From JAGQYH01 sp041393015 (lineage in GTDB: Bacteria > Bacteroidota > Bacteroidia > Chitinophagales > JADIYW01), in NCBI GenBank assembly GCA_041393015.1, contig JAWKKV010000008.1, positions 62,001-126,000 of the forward strand: a stretch of DNA of 64,000 nt, in the 5' to 3' direction. The notes under the pieces are model-generated. The model saw only the letters and a list, made by a program, of their open reading frames with translations, had not been told where the DNA came from and did no database searches. Positions 16,818 through 25,316 of the stretch are shown piece after piece; positions within the stretch are counted from its first letter, which is position 1, and each line of letters starts with the position of its first letter. The position numbers were made by a program, and so were the translations under genes.

Positions 16818-18038
16818 GTGAAAAGACAACTCTTCCTAATATTATTATTTATACCGCTGTTTATTTCGGCACAAACTAATGTAGAAGACAGTATTCAAAT
16901 CTTGGAAAATTCAGTGGATGAATACAATTCTGCCATTGAAGATATTTTCAAAGACTTGGAAGTGCTTAAGTTAAAGAAGATTCATCAAACCATAATGGAT
17001 TGGGCGCTGCCTTATTATAGAAGCGATGAGCAAATTGTTCACCATGAAGCTTTTAGCTTAAGTTATAATGAAGAACACGAACAAGCCAATTGGGTGGTTC
17101 ATGTTGTTTCAAAAGATATTTTTCACGGCAATGTAAGTAGAACCAACGATTTTAGATTAGATCCCAAAGTATCTACCGTTACAGCAGATTCGGCAGATTA
17201 TTGGGATTCGGGTTATGACAGAGGACATTTAGCGCCATCAGCAGATTTTAGATGGTCGAAAAAAGCGTTGAGTGAATCATACTTTTACAGCAATATGAGT
17301 CCGCAAGTACCCGAGTTGAACAGAGAAATTTGGGCAAAATTGGAGAACTTGGTTAGAGAATGGGTGTTTGAAAACAACGAACTAGTAGTGGTCACCGGAC
17401 CGGTTTTAACTAAAAAACTACCTAAAATCCCACAAGGAAGCGAACGTGTTAGTATTCCTGAATTATTTTATAAAGTAATTTTAGATAATGACGGCGATGA
17501 AAAGAAGGGCATTGCCTTTATCATGCCGAATAAAAAACCTCCATTTAGATTGGTAGATTATGCCGTTTCTATTGATAGCGTGGAGGCATTAACCGGTTTA
17601 GATTTCTTTCCCAAATTAGAAGACAGCTTAGAAAATGCATTAGAGGCTATGGACAATATTTTCGATTGGCCGATGAATAGTGATGCCGTAAGTGGCGACG
17701 TTTTAAAAGTTGATTTCAAAAAAGGACAAGTAACAGCTGAGCAAGCCAAATATTTTATAGGTGATGAATGCACGGTTTGTGGCACTGTTGTTTCTACGAA
17801 ATTCTTGGAAACCAGTAATTCGCAACCTACTTTTTTAAATCTGGATAAGAAATTCCCGGATCAGGTTTTTACCTTGGTTATTTTCGGAAAAGACAGAGTG
17901 AACTTCACCTATGAGCCGGAGAAATACCTTTACGGTAAAACAATTTGTATTAAAGGCAAAGTAGACGAACGGAATGGCACACCTCAGATGATTATCAGCG
18001 AAGAATCTGCTATTGAGGTGTTGAAAGATAAGAATTGA
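16818..18038 (+). CDS. Secreted DNA/RNA non-specific endonuclease with C-terminal OB-like domain
   Basis: 406 residues from a GTG start, with a signal peptide (LFLILLFIPLFISAQ). The nuclease domain carries the family DRGH motif at residues 134-137 (YDRGHLAPSADF) and YFYSNMSPQVPELNREIW with the metal-binding Asn and helper Glu. After about residue 305 comes a separate domain (KYFIGDECTVCGTVV, TFLNLDKKFPDQVFTLVIFG, YGKTICIKGKVDERNGTPQMII) that looks like an OB-fold nucleic-acid-binding module. Probably exported for nucleic-acid scavenging or defence. The fusion is the unusual point. Confidence 0.85.
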   Translation: MKRQLFLILLFIPLFISAQTNVEDSIQILENSVDEYNSAIEDIFKDLEVLKLKKIHQTIMDWALPYYRSDEQIVHHEAFSLSYNEEHEQANWVVHVVSKDIFHGNVSRTNDFRLDPKVSTVTADSADYWDSGYDRGHLAPSADFRWSKKALSESYFYSNMSPQVPELNREIWAKLENLVREWVFENNELVVVTGPVLTKKLPKIPQGSERVSIPELFYKVILDNDGDEKKGIAFIMPNKKPPFRLVDYAVSIDSVEALTGLDFFPKLEDSLENALEAMDNIFDWPMNSDAVSGDVLKVDFKKGQVTAEQAKYFIGDECTVCGTVVSTKFLETSNSQPTFLNLDKKFPDQVFTLVIFGKDRVNFTYEPEKYLYGKTICIKGKVDERNGTPQMIISEESAIEVLKDKN

Positions 18039-18107
18039 TAGAAACTAAGCTTATGTTTTGATGGTATTTTAATTGGTAAATATTTGTTTGAATCAGCAGA
18101 TAGAAAA

Positions 18108-18965
18108 TTATTTTAATGCTTCTTTTAACTTCTTATTATAACTAAAGATGGACCTTGAAAAATTTTCCAAACATTGATTTGTCATATCATCACCAAAATC
18201 TATTCCGAATGAATCATTTATTTTTGCGTTATCTATAGATTTGGCAAGTAAAAATTCAACTTTTTTATCTATCAGCTTTTCTAATCTACTTACATTATTA
18301 ATATTTGTATATGTTTTTTGGAATAATTCTCGTGTACTATTTCTATGAAAGTACTTTATATTGCCATTTTCAACTTTAGATATAATCTTATTTTGTGATT
18401 CTAAGTATTCAATTTTTAAATCGTAACTAAATTCATAATGACTAAATAAATTGGGTCTGAACTTATATGTTTCATTAGGAAAATCTAGATAGAAAATTTG
18501 CTTAATATTCCAATTGTAAAATCTGTTTGACATAATTAATGATTCTATTTCAAAAAGTGAATCAGGAAAAAAAGATGTAATCATTTCATTGAAGAAAGAA
18601 ATTGTGTCTTTAACTTCTAGGTTACCTACGTTAAATGTGTCAATAAAGACTATTTTGTTATTTACAATTGTATATTTATTTTTTACTTCTTCTATTAAGT
18701 TGTAGATTTTATTATAATAATCTAATGAGGAACTTTCAATTTTATTTTTTTTCTTAACATCATCTATTATACTTAGCTTAATCTGTGATTTTGGAATAGT
18801 ATCAATATTAATTAAACCATGATGTATAATTAAAAAATCTTTTGTTCCATATAATATATCAACATTTACTACTTTTTGCTTTTTGACTTTTAAAATATCC
18901 TGTGAAATCAAATCAATATTTGATATTAAAATAATTGACAATATTAAAAAAGCAGCTCTCATCAT
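18108..18965 (-). CDS. Secreted protein of unknown function
   Basis: 285 residues with a hydrophobic signal (AFLILSIILISNIDLIS). The rest is rich in Lys, Asn, Ile and Phe with no recognised motif; the DNA is visibly more AT-rich than its neighbours, which may point to recent acquisition. It stands alone, convergent with the nuclease gene. Real gene status rests on length, signal peptide and absence of a better frame. Confidence 0.55.
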   Translation of the reverse strand: MMRAAFLILSIILISNIDLISQDILKVKKQKVVNVDILYGTKDFLIIHHGLINIDTIPKSQIKLSIIDDVKKKNKIESSSLDYYNKIYNLIEEVKNKYTIVNNKIVFIDTFNVGNLEVKDTISFFNEMITSFFPDSLFEIESLIMSNRFYNWNIKQIFYLDFPNETYKFRPNLFSHYEFSYDLKIEYLESQNKIISKVENGNIKYFHRNSTRELFQKTYTNINNVSRLEKLIDKKVEFLLAKSIDNAKINDSFGIDFGDDMTNQCLENFSRSIFSYNKKLKEALK

Positions 18966-19372
18966 TTATATAAGAAGACTTGGTTTAAATATTAACTAAT
19001 ATAACCTGTTATGCATGAGTTTTACAACTATTTCTTGAAGCTTTCCATTTTTAACATCTGATATAATTTATTGGTAATCAATTTAATTTAACCACGGATA
19101 AACGGATATCGCATCAATTAGTTTAGAAACTCATGCAGAAATCAACTAAAAAATTACAGAAAAAGGACTGATTTGCCTATGATCGATTGCGCCTAGGCGC
19201 ATCAAGATTTAAACGATATTTATTTTGAGACCTATGCATTCTCCAATAATCCATATATAATTGAAAATTTGAAATTAAACATCCGAGCATCCGTGGTTAG
19301 AAAAAAAGTAATTCAAATAAACAACGGGTTAATAAAGTCAAACGATAAGTAAGTGATGAAAGGGAGACTTAA
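18966..19372. other. 407-bp intergenic region with a fold-back element
   Basis: No coding frame. AACCACGGATAAACGGAT at 19090-19107 is matched in 15 of 18 positions by the reverse complement of the sequence at 19281-19298, ending in ATCCGTGGTT; the two arms bound a 209-bp unit. The same kind of doubled inverted arm bounds units at 45869-46089 and, less cleanly, 28262-28379. Confidence 0.6.
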
Positions 19373-19759
19373 CTACCCAAAAAATTGTACTAGCATCAAT
19401 CCAATAGCCAAAATTAAAGCCACAATTCCCATCAGCAGATAAAACCGAACGACAACGGATTTATGCTTTAGAAAACCAATTTGGTCAGTGCTTTTTCTAA
19501 GCCAAGTAATAAAAGGCTGTTCAAGTGGTAAAATAAAGTCGCCATAGCCACCTTCTTCCATTATTTTAACGGCTTCTTCGTAATCATCTTTACTAACAAT
19601 CAATTTTATACCGCCGGCTGTTGTTGGCATAAAAGTATAGTATTCAATAGTCATGTCGTTTTGAGAAACACAATTTATACCGTTTGATTCCAGTAAACTT
19701 CTTACCACACCCATTTTATCAGGGAAACTAAACGAAGCGATATGTATCCAATTACTCAA
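19373..19759 (-). CDS. DUF2007-type membrane-anchored protein
   Basis: 128 residues. The N-terminal 70 residues (MSNWIHIASFSFPDKMGVVRSLLESNGINC, GGIKLIVSKDDYEEAVKIMEEGGY) match the DUF2007 ferredoxin-like fold, a presumed signal-transducing domain. A single C-terminal membrane segment (FYLLMGIVALILAIGLMLVQFF) anchors it. Function unknown. It stands between two unrelated genes with 128 bp before yaaA. Confidence 0.7.
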   Translation of the reverse strand: MSNWIHIASFSFPDKMGVVRSLLESNGINCVSQNDMTIEYYTFMPTTAGGIKLIVSKDDYEEAVKIMEEGGYGDFILPLEQPFITWLRKSTDQIGFLKHKSVVVRFYLLMGIVALILAIGLMLVQFFG

Positions 19760-19887
19760 TTGTTGTTATAAAGTTTAAACTTGTTTTCTTAATTGTGGCA
19801 TAGAATAAAATAAGAGAAATGTTTCAATTCTCTTTGGAAAATATAGTCTTGACTTTTTGGGTTAAGCCAAAAAGTAAAAGAGAAAAC

Positions 19888-20646
19888 TCACCTCGTAAAA
19901 CACCAATCATCCTCTGTACTCAAAGCCGCATTAAAACTATAACCATCTCTATCAAAACCTTTTAAGTCTTCCGGATTTTCAATTTGATGATCCACCATAT
20001 ATCTTGCCATAGCACCACGACCTTGCTTTGCAAAAATCATGATCATTTTGTACTCACCATTTTTATTTTCCTTAAAAGAACAAGTAATTACTTTTGCTTT
20101 TAATGCTTTAGTATCCACTGCCTTAAAATACTCATTCGATGCTAAATTGATAACCACATCATTCTCCTCTAAACTTTCATTCAAGTTGGCAACAATATCT
20201 TTTTTCCAAAACTCATATAGGTTTTTACTTCTGCCAATGGGCAACTTGGTGCTCATTTCTAATCGATAAGCTTGGATCAAATCCAAAGGTTTTAAAACAC
20301 CATATAAACCCGATAAAATTCTTACATGCTTTTGTGCAAATTCGATATCAGATTTTTTCATCGTATCCGCATCAAAACCAATATAGGTGTCGCCTCTAAA
20401 AGCATAAATAGCTTGCTGCGCATTTTCCTCTGTAAAGGGTAATTGCCATGCGTGATAACGGTTGTAATTTAACTCCGCTAAGTTGGCACTTAAGCTCATT
20501 AAGTCGCCAATCTTTTTTCTAGAAAGCTTACTTAACTTGTTGATGAGTTTTTGCGATTGCTCCAAAAATTCAGGTTGAGTATTCTCCAATTTTGAAGTGT
20601 CAAAATCAAACTCCATTTTTTTAGCAGGCGATAATAATGCAATCAT
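19888..20646 (-). CDS. yaaA: Peroxide stress protein YaaA
   Basis: 252 residues, the usual size. MIALLSPAKKMEF at the start, LSKLSRKKIGDLMSLSANLAELNYNRYHAW, AFRGDTYIGFDADTM, RILSGLYGVLKPLDLIQAYRLEMSTKL, VINLASNEYFKAV and GRGAMARYMVDHQIENPEDLKGF are characteristic of the YaaA/UPF0246 family. E. coli YaaA limits free iron and so reduces Fenton damage under H2O2 stress, and binds DNA. Monocistronic as far as seen. Confidence 0.93.
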   Translation of the reverse strand: MIALLSPAKKMEFDFDTSKLENTQPEFLEQSQKLINKLSKLSRKKIGDLMSLSANLAELNYNRYHAWQLPFTEENAQQAIYAFRGDTYIGFDADTMKKSDIEFAQKHVRILSGLYGVLKPLDLIQAYRLEMSTKLPIGRSKNLYEFWKKDIVANLNESLEENDVVINLASNEYFKAVDTKALKAKVITCSFKENKNGEYKMIMIFAKQGRGAMARYMVDHQIENPEDLKGFDRDGYSFNAALSTEDDWCFTR

Positions 20647-20764
20647 TTTTTATTTTTTGTATAGGTTGTAAAGATAGAATAGTGAATGTAGAATATTAGA
20701 TACTTTAACATTATTAAGGGAATTATAAAACGGAACAATTATAATTTTAGAACATAATATAGCG

Positions 20765-20772
20765 TACTTTTG
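20765..20772 (+). promoter_or_regulatory. -7 box TACTTTTG that decides the start of the next gene
   Basis: TACTTTTG fits the TAnnTTTG consensus. The TTG that could serve as start (20770) lies inside this box, so the ATG at 20785 is the more likely start and the leader is only a few nucleotides long. Confidence 0.5.
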
Positions 20773-20784
20773 TTTACTGTTACT

Positions 20785-21348
20785 ATGGCTAAAGAAGGGA
20801 GAATAGAATCTAAAGAAATTAACAACCATTTAGAAGTTTCCATCAAGGTGCTGAAAAATCCTTATGTCTATATCCCACTAATAATTACTGGATTTTTTTG
20901 GATAATTGGATTGTATTGGCTGACTGAAAAGGTATTAACCACCTATCGAACATTAATCGAAATGAGTATTGCCGGCATGTTGTTCTTTTGGTTGATTTTA
21001 GGAGGACTCATTTTTTCTACTTTGTATTGGGTTTTTTTTGGGAAAGAAAGGGTAATAATTACCCACCAATTTGTTCAAACTGAAAAACCTATTCATTTAT
21101 ATAAAAGGAGAAGAGCCTATTTGTTGCAAGATGTTTCAAACTTCAGAATTGATAATGAATTGTATAAGGCAAGAAGAAACGGAGAATGGGTAGATGAGAA
21201 TAGAATTGTTATAAAATTTAGTACACCACAAAAAGAAGTGGCATTTGGGAGAGGTCTTAAACCAAAAGAAGCGGAATTTATTTTAATTGAATTAGCCAAA
21301 TCGGATTTTTTAGAACCTCATCATTTTATGCCAATTTCCAAAACTTAA
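20785..21348 (+). CDS. Membrane protein of unknown function
   Basis: 187 residues from the ATG at 20785. Two membrane segments are clear (YIPLIITGFFWIIGLYWL and MLFFWLILGGLIFSTLYWVFF), followed by a cytosolic part with beta-rich pattern (KERVIITHQFVQTE, VSNFRIDNELYKARRNGEWVDENRIVIKFSTP, EVAFGRGLKPKEAEFILIELAKS) that resembles PH-like domains found after two membrane helices in bacterial proteins. That resemblance is an inference. It ends 2 nt before the DUF1697 gene and probably is co-transcribed with it. Confidence 0.55.
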   Translation: MAKEGRIESKEINNHLEVSIKVLKNPYVYIPLIITGFFWIIGLYWLTEKVLTTYRTLIEMSIAGMLFFWLILGGLIFSTLYWVFFGKERVIITHQFVQTEKPIHLYKRRRAYLLQDVSNFRIDNELYKARRNGEWVDENRIVIKFSTPQKEVAFGRGLKPKEAEFILIELAKSDFLEPHHFMPISKT

Positions 21349-21350
21349 GC

Positions 21351-21905
21351 ATGACTAATAAATTGGTTAAGTACATTTCAATTTTACGAGGCATTAATGT
21401 AGGCGGTAAGCGAAAAATATTAATGGAAGATCTAAGAGCAATGTATAAGGCTTTAGGTTTTTCGGATGTGATCACTTATATACAAAGTGGCAACGTCATA
21501 TTTAATACTTCTACTACAAATCTTAAAGAATTAGAAGAAAAAATAAAAGATAGTATCGCTAAAAAATTTGGTTTCGATGTGCCGGTGATCATTAGATCAA
21601 TTGAAGAAATGCAACAAGTGGTGTCGGAGAATCCTTTTTCAAACGAGGCGGATTTCGAGCCGAAAAAACTGTATGTTACTTTTTTATCGGAACCAATTGA
21701 TAGGGTTTATGAAAACAATATTCTTCCGCAAGAATACTTACCCGACCGGTTTAAAATTATGGGTCAACACATCTATGTTTACTATGCCGAAAAAATTAGC
21801 AGTTCTAAATTAATTCAGTCACTTTTTGAAAAGCAATATAAAGTAACCGCCACTACGCGGAATTGGAATAGCGTCAATAAATTAGTGGAGCTGGCAGAGA
21901 AATAA
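21351..21905 (+). CDS. DUF1697 domain protein
   Basis: 184 residues, standard length. YISILRGINVGGKRKILMEDLRAMYKALGFSDVITYIQSGNVIF is the typical DUF1697 N-terminus, and VTATTRNWNSVNKL the conserved C-terminus. Biochemical role unknown. It follows the membrane protein gene with a 2-nt gap and is closed by a terminator at 21910. Confidence 0.9.
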   Translation: MTNKLVKYISILRGINVGGKRKILMEDLRAMYKALGFSDVITYIQSGNVIFNTSTTNLKELEEKIKDSIAKKFGFDVPVIIRSIEEMQQVVSENPFSNEADFEPKKLYVTFLSEPIDRVYENNILPQEYLPDRFKIMGQHIYVYYAEKISSSKLIQSLFEKQYKVTATTRNWNSVNKLVELAEK

Positions 21906-21909
21906 AAAC

Positions 21910-21940
21910 GCTCTCGCAAATCATAAAGATTTACGAGAGC
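21910..21940. terminator. Terminator hairpin between convergent genes
   Basis: GCTCTCG (21910-21916) with AAATC pairs with GATTT and CGAGAGC (21934-21940) across one mismatch; loop ATAAA. It is A-rich upstream on the plus strand, so it can serve the minus-strand lipoprotein gene as well as DUF1697. Confidence 0.65.
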
Positions 21941-21985
21941 ATCAAGTCAGTAATTTTAAGGTATTTATGCTTTACAGTATTAGGA

Positions 21986-22630
21986 CTAGTTTATATTGTC
22001 GCTGTAGATGGAAGCTGAAATGGTATTGTCATTATCAAACAATAGTTTTACTCCAACTAACCCAAATTTATGATTGGCATAGTAAGTCACTTTATTTAAA
22101 TTGCCATTCACATGCCCTGTAGACTCTACTTCAATGACTTTAATCATAAATCCATCCCAAAAATAATCATCATCTGTTGATCTAGCGACTACTTTATTGG
22201 TAATGGTTTTGCCATCTACCTTACCGGTGTAAACATCCCCAACTTTAGCATCGTATTTCACTATGACCAAATCTCCTTCTGGCTGAACCGAAGCTATCCC
22301 TTTGTCAGTAAATCTAACAGACACATCCACTGAAACCTCATCGCCATTTACAGTTATTTTAGAAGGGAAGATAGGTGCCAAAGCATTTACTAAATCAACC
22401 AAGTCGGGATTCGTTAAGGTGCCTGTTCCGGTAATAATAGATACTCCATCTTCAAACCCAGTTACTTCTGCTGAAACAGTTGACAAGCCGGGAATATTGT
22501 GTGAAGAGGCAAAAGTATTTCCAATCTCACCCATTGGTGTTGGTGTGCCGCCTAATACCAATCCATCATCTTTTTTGCACGAGAATAATGTGATGCTTAA
22601 TAATGCTACTACTAAAAAATAATTCCTCAT
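21986..22630 (-). CDS. Lipoprotein of unknown function
   Basis: 214 residues with a lipoprotein signal (LLSITLFSCKKDD, Cys18). The mature part is beta-rich (GVSIITGTGTLTNPDLVDLVNALAPIFPSKITVNGDEVSVDVSVRF, GKTITNKVVARSTDDDYFWDGFMIKVIEVES), suggesting a small secreted beta-sandwich. Family not recognised. Convergent with the DUF1697 gene. Confidence 0.65.
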   Translation of the reverse strand: MRNYFLVVALLSITLFSCKKDDGLVLGGTPTPMGEIGNTFASSHNIPGLSTVSAEVTGFEDGVSIITGTGTLTNPDLVDLVNALAPIFPSKITVNGDEVSVDVSVRFTDKGIASVQPEGDLVIVKYDAKVGDVYTGKVDGKTITNKVVARSTDDDYFWDGFMIKVIEVESTGHVNGNLNKVTYYANHKFGLVGVKLLFDNDNTISASIYSDNIN

Positions 22631-22769
22631 ATCTAATTGTTTTAATGGTTAATAATCAATATATAATTATCACCTTTTTACAATAAGTACAATGATTATC
22701 ATCACGTGTATATATGATATTGTGTTCGATAAAAGGATACGGTTAAACTATTTAAGTAGAGATGAAATC

Positions 22770-22967
22770 CTAACTATAATTATCGGTATTTCGCTCAGTA
22801 CTATTGCCCTCACCTTGCATTTTTATTAAGTACACTACTCCTATAATGAAGCTCGACATTATTATTTTGTCTAAGAATATCTGATTGTTGGAATAAGATA
22901 CAACTATAAAAAACAGAAAGATCAATGACCCTGTAATTGCCAGTATTGTTGATTTCGAGAAATGCAT
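22770..22967 (-). CDS. Small two-helix membrane protein (doubtful)
   Basis: 65 residues if read from the ATG at 22967 (MHFSKSTILAITG); the frame is open upstream to 23012. Two hydrophobic segments (ILAITGSLIFLFFIVVSYS, IIMSSFIIGVVYLI) and a polar C-terminus. No family recognised. It lies just downstream of the 158-residue gene on the same strand, which is weak support. Confidence 0.35.
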   Translation of the reverse strand: MHFSKSTILAITGSLIFLFFIVVSYSNNQIFLDKIIMSSFIIGVVYLIKMQGEGNSTERNTDNYS

Positions 22968-23045
22968 ATTTTGGTTTATTTTATTTGTCAATCGTAATGT
23001 CCAGTACACCATTAATTTTTATATAGTTGTAGTTTACTTGTTGTT

Positions 23046-23522
23046 TTAGCGAGTTGCTTTTCTTTTCAGCTTTTCAATTAAACTCAGGGGAAAGAAATCT
23101 AGGTCTTTATATACTATTTCTTTGTATTCCTTATTTGGAATATTCCAACCGTCAGTAAGTTTGATTTCAGTTCTGACTTTAACAAATTTATTATTAGATT
23201 CTGGGTCAACTAGTTCGCAGATTATTACTGCTGAGGAAATATCATTTATGTTAAAATCATTTGGTTCTAATAAGTCGGTTATTATTGATTGTATTTTGCT
23301 TAGATGTCCAGTTAATTGAGGAATCTGCATTTCTGTTGGTGTAATTTCATACGATAAAATATCTATTGTTACTCTTTTAGCATTAGTCGCTTTTAATCCA
23401 GCAAAAATCCAATCGACACCATATCCACAATGAGTGAGTCCACGACATTGATAATTCAATGTGCTCAAATAACTTTGAGTGATGTTATTTGCAAGTCCAT
23501 TTAAAGATTTTCTACTTGCCAT
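23046..23522 (-). CDS. Hypothetical protein
   Basis: 158 residues from MASRKSLNGLANN at 23522; an alternative start at 23561 adds 13 residues with no obvious value. No signal peptide. Features seen are an early CRGLTHCGYGVDWIFAGL and alternating strands (RVTIDILSYEITPTEMQIP, AVIICELVDPESNNKFVKVRTEIKL). I do not recognise the family. The short downstream membrane gene may be co-transcribed. Confidence 0.5.
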   Translation of the reverse strand: MASRKSLNGLANNITQSYLSTLNYQCRGLTHCGYGVDWIFAGLKATNAKRVTIDILSYEITPTEMQIPQLTGHLSKIQSIITDLLEPNDFNINDISSAVIICELVDPESNNKFVKVRTEIKLTDGWNIPNKEYKEIVYKDLDFFPLSLIEKLKRKATR

Positions 23523-23691
23523 TATTGATTCGCTAACATTATAATATACGCAATTGAGCATGCCTATTGGCAGAAAGGTATATTTCTCTTATATCTTTTC
23601 TCTAAAGTATATAAACTAGCTGAGATGCAGTGAATATTTGCTTCAATCAAAAGTTTAATTAAATCATATCAGCTGCTAACATTGGTATACT

Positions 23692-23699
23692 TACCTTTG
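23692..23699 (+). promoter_or_regulatory. -7 box TACCTTTG upstream of DEAD-box gene
   Basis: TACCTTTG matches TAnnTTTG and lies 19 nt before the ATG at 23719. No good -33 TTG is visible at the standard spacing. Confidence 0.5.
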
Positions 23700-23718
23700 T
23701 ACTATAATTTTTTGATCA

Positions 23719-24963
23719 ATGAAATTTGACGAGTATAATTTTTCACCTGAAATAATGAAAGGTATTGATGCGATGGGATTTAAACGCCCAACAGATATTC
23801 AATACAAAGCTATTCCACCCATTTTAAGAGGCGAAGATGTTTTAGCCATTGCCCAAACAGGTACAGGCAAGACAGCTGCTTTTGCGATTCCGGTGTTAAA
23901 CATATTACAAAAGCAAAAGGAAAATGCAAGAAGAGCTGATGGTGTAAAATGTATCGTTTTGGTGCCTACTCATGAGTTAGCCTTGCAAATAGAAGCCGTT
24001 TTTAAAAGCATTGGTCAGTTTACCAATTTGAATGTGTTAGCCATATTTGGGGGTGTTGAGCAAGATTATCAAATTAATGAAATTGAACACGGCATTGATG
24101 TATTGATTGCAACACCCGGAAGAATGTTTGATCTGATCAGTCAAGGTCATTTACGAGTGCATAGAGTGGAAACGTTAGTTTTAGATGAAGCGGATTTGAT
24201 GTTAGACCTTGGATTTTTAAAAGATATTCGCGACTTAACTGCCAAACTGCCGATGCGGAGACAAACCCTCTTTTTCTCTGCTACCATCAACAATAAAATT
24301 AAAAAACTGGCTTATCTCATCATCAATCAAAATGCCATTAGAATCAAAATTTCACCTAAAGATCCGGTGACGAAAAACGTAGAGCACGCTGTAGCTTTTA
24401 TTGAAATGGATGATAAAAGGTTTTTCTTAGAACGAATTATCAATGAAAATCCAGATAGTAAAATATTGGTGTTTGTTCGAACGAAAGTAAGAGCGGAACG
24501 AGTGAGCAGTGCCATGCTTCGAGTTGGTATTTCTAGCTTAACCATTCATAGCGATAGAGAACAGCACGAACGAACCAACATTCTAGAACAATTTAAGAAA
24601 GGAGAAGAACGTGTTTTAATTGCCACCGACATTACCGCAAGAGGTATTGACATTCCAAGTGTTGATGTGGTGATCAATTATGATTTACCCGATTTAGCAG
24701 AAAATTATGTTCACAGAGTTGGGCGAACAGGAAGAGGCAAAAATAAAGGAAGAGCTTTGTCATTTTGCAGCTCCACCGAGAAAGATAAATTAGAAGATAT
24801 TGAAGATGTCTTGGGCAAAGAAATCACAGTAGTAGAAGTTACCAAACAAGATGTTTTAGATGTGCAGCTATTGTCTGATGAAAAGAGCAACGACTATATG
24901 AAACTGATTGAAGCAGAAGAGGAATTTCAAAAATCTAAGAAGAAGAAAAATAAGAAGAAGTAG
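23719..24963 (+). CDS. DEAD-box RNA helicase
   Basis: 414 residues. Q motif FKRPTDIQ, Walker A AQTGTGKT at residues 45-52, TPGR, DEAD (VLDEADLML), SAT (FFSATINN), ARGIDIPSVDVVINYD and HRVGRTGR are all present in order. The C-terminus is a lysine-rich tail (SKKKKNKKK) likely to contact RNA. Such proteins remodel RNA in ribosome assembly, mRNA decay or cold adaptation. It has its own -7 box and no close partner. Confidence 0.93.
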   Translation: MKFDEYNFSPEIMKGIDAMGFKRPTDIQYKAIPPILRGEDVLAIAQTGTGKTAAFAIPVLNILQKQKENARRADGVKCIVLVPTHELALQIEAVFKSIGQFTNLNVLAIFGGVEQDYQINEIEHGIDVLIATPGRMFDLISQGHLRVHRVETLVLDEADLMLDLGFLKDIRDLTAKLPMRRQTLFFSATINNKIKKLAYLIINQNAIRIKISPKDPVTKNVEHAVAFIEMDDKRFFLERIINENPDSKILVFVRTKVRAERVSSAMLRVGISSLTIHSDREQHERTNILEQFKKGEERVLIATDITARGIDIPSVDVVINYDLPDLAENYVHRVGRTGRGKNKGRALSFCSSTEKDKLEDIEDVLGKEITVVEVTKQDVLDVQLLSDEKSNDYMKLIEAEEEFQKSKKKKNKKK

Positions 24964-25316
24964 TTTTTCAAGACACAAGACACAAGATTCAAGTTAATTT
25001 TGCTAGCGCAATGTATCGTCTTAAAATACATTACAGATTTACAGATTTATTTTCATAAACAATTTGTCAACGTAAAGAGTATGTCCCGTTAGGGACAAAA
25101 TATGGGTAGCCAATTTTAATTGGCGAAAACGTGCCTTTAGGTACGAAATATGAATTTTGTGTATTTTCCAATGTTCATGTTGATGTTGTCAACAAAAAGA
25201 GATTAGATACCTTTAATGTTTATATGAAAGACGGCAATAATTATCTACTAAACAGGTTAAAATAATCTCACCGTTAATACTATTTTACTCAGCAATATTT
25301 AAAAAATACAAAACGT
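24964..25316. repeat. 353-bp intergenic region with REP-like palindromes
   Basis: Three palindromes lie close together: GTCCCGTTAGGGAC (25083-25096), GCCAATTTTAATTGGC (25109-25124) and GTGCCTTTAGGTAC (25131-25144), the last with a G-T wobble in RNA. Short direct repeats (AAGACACAAGACACAAG) follow the helicase stop. No coding frame. The palindromes resemble REP-type sequences found near RAYT transposases; a RAYT gene is at 36803. Confidence 0.6.
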
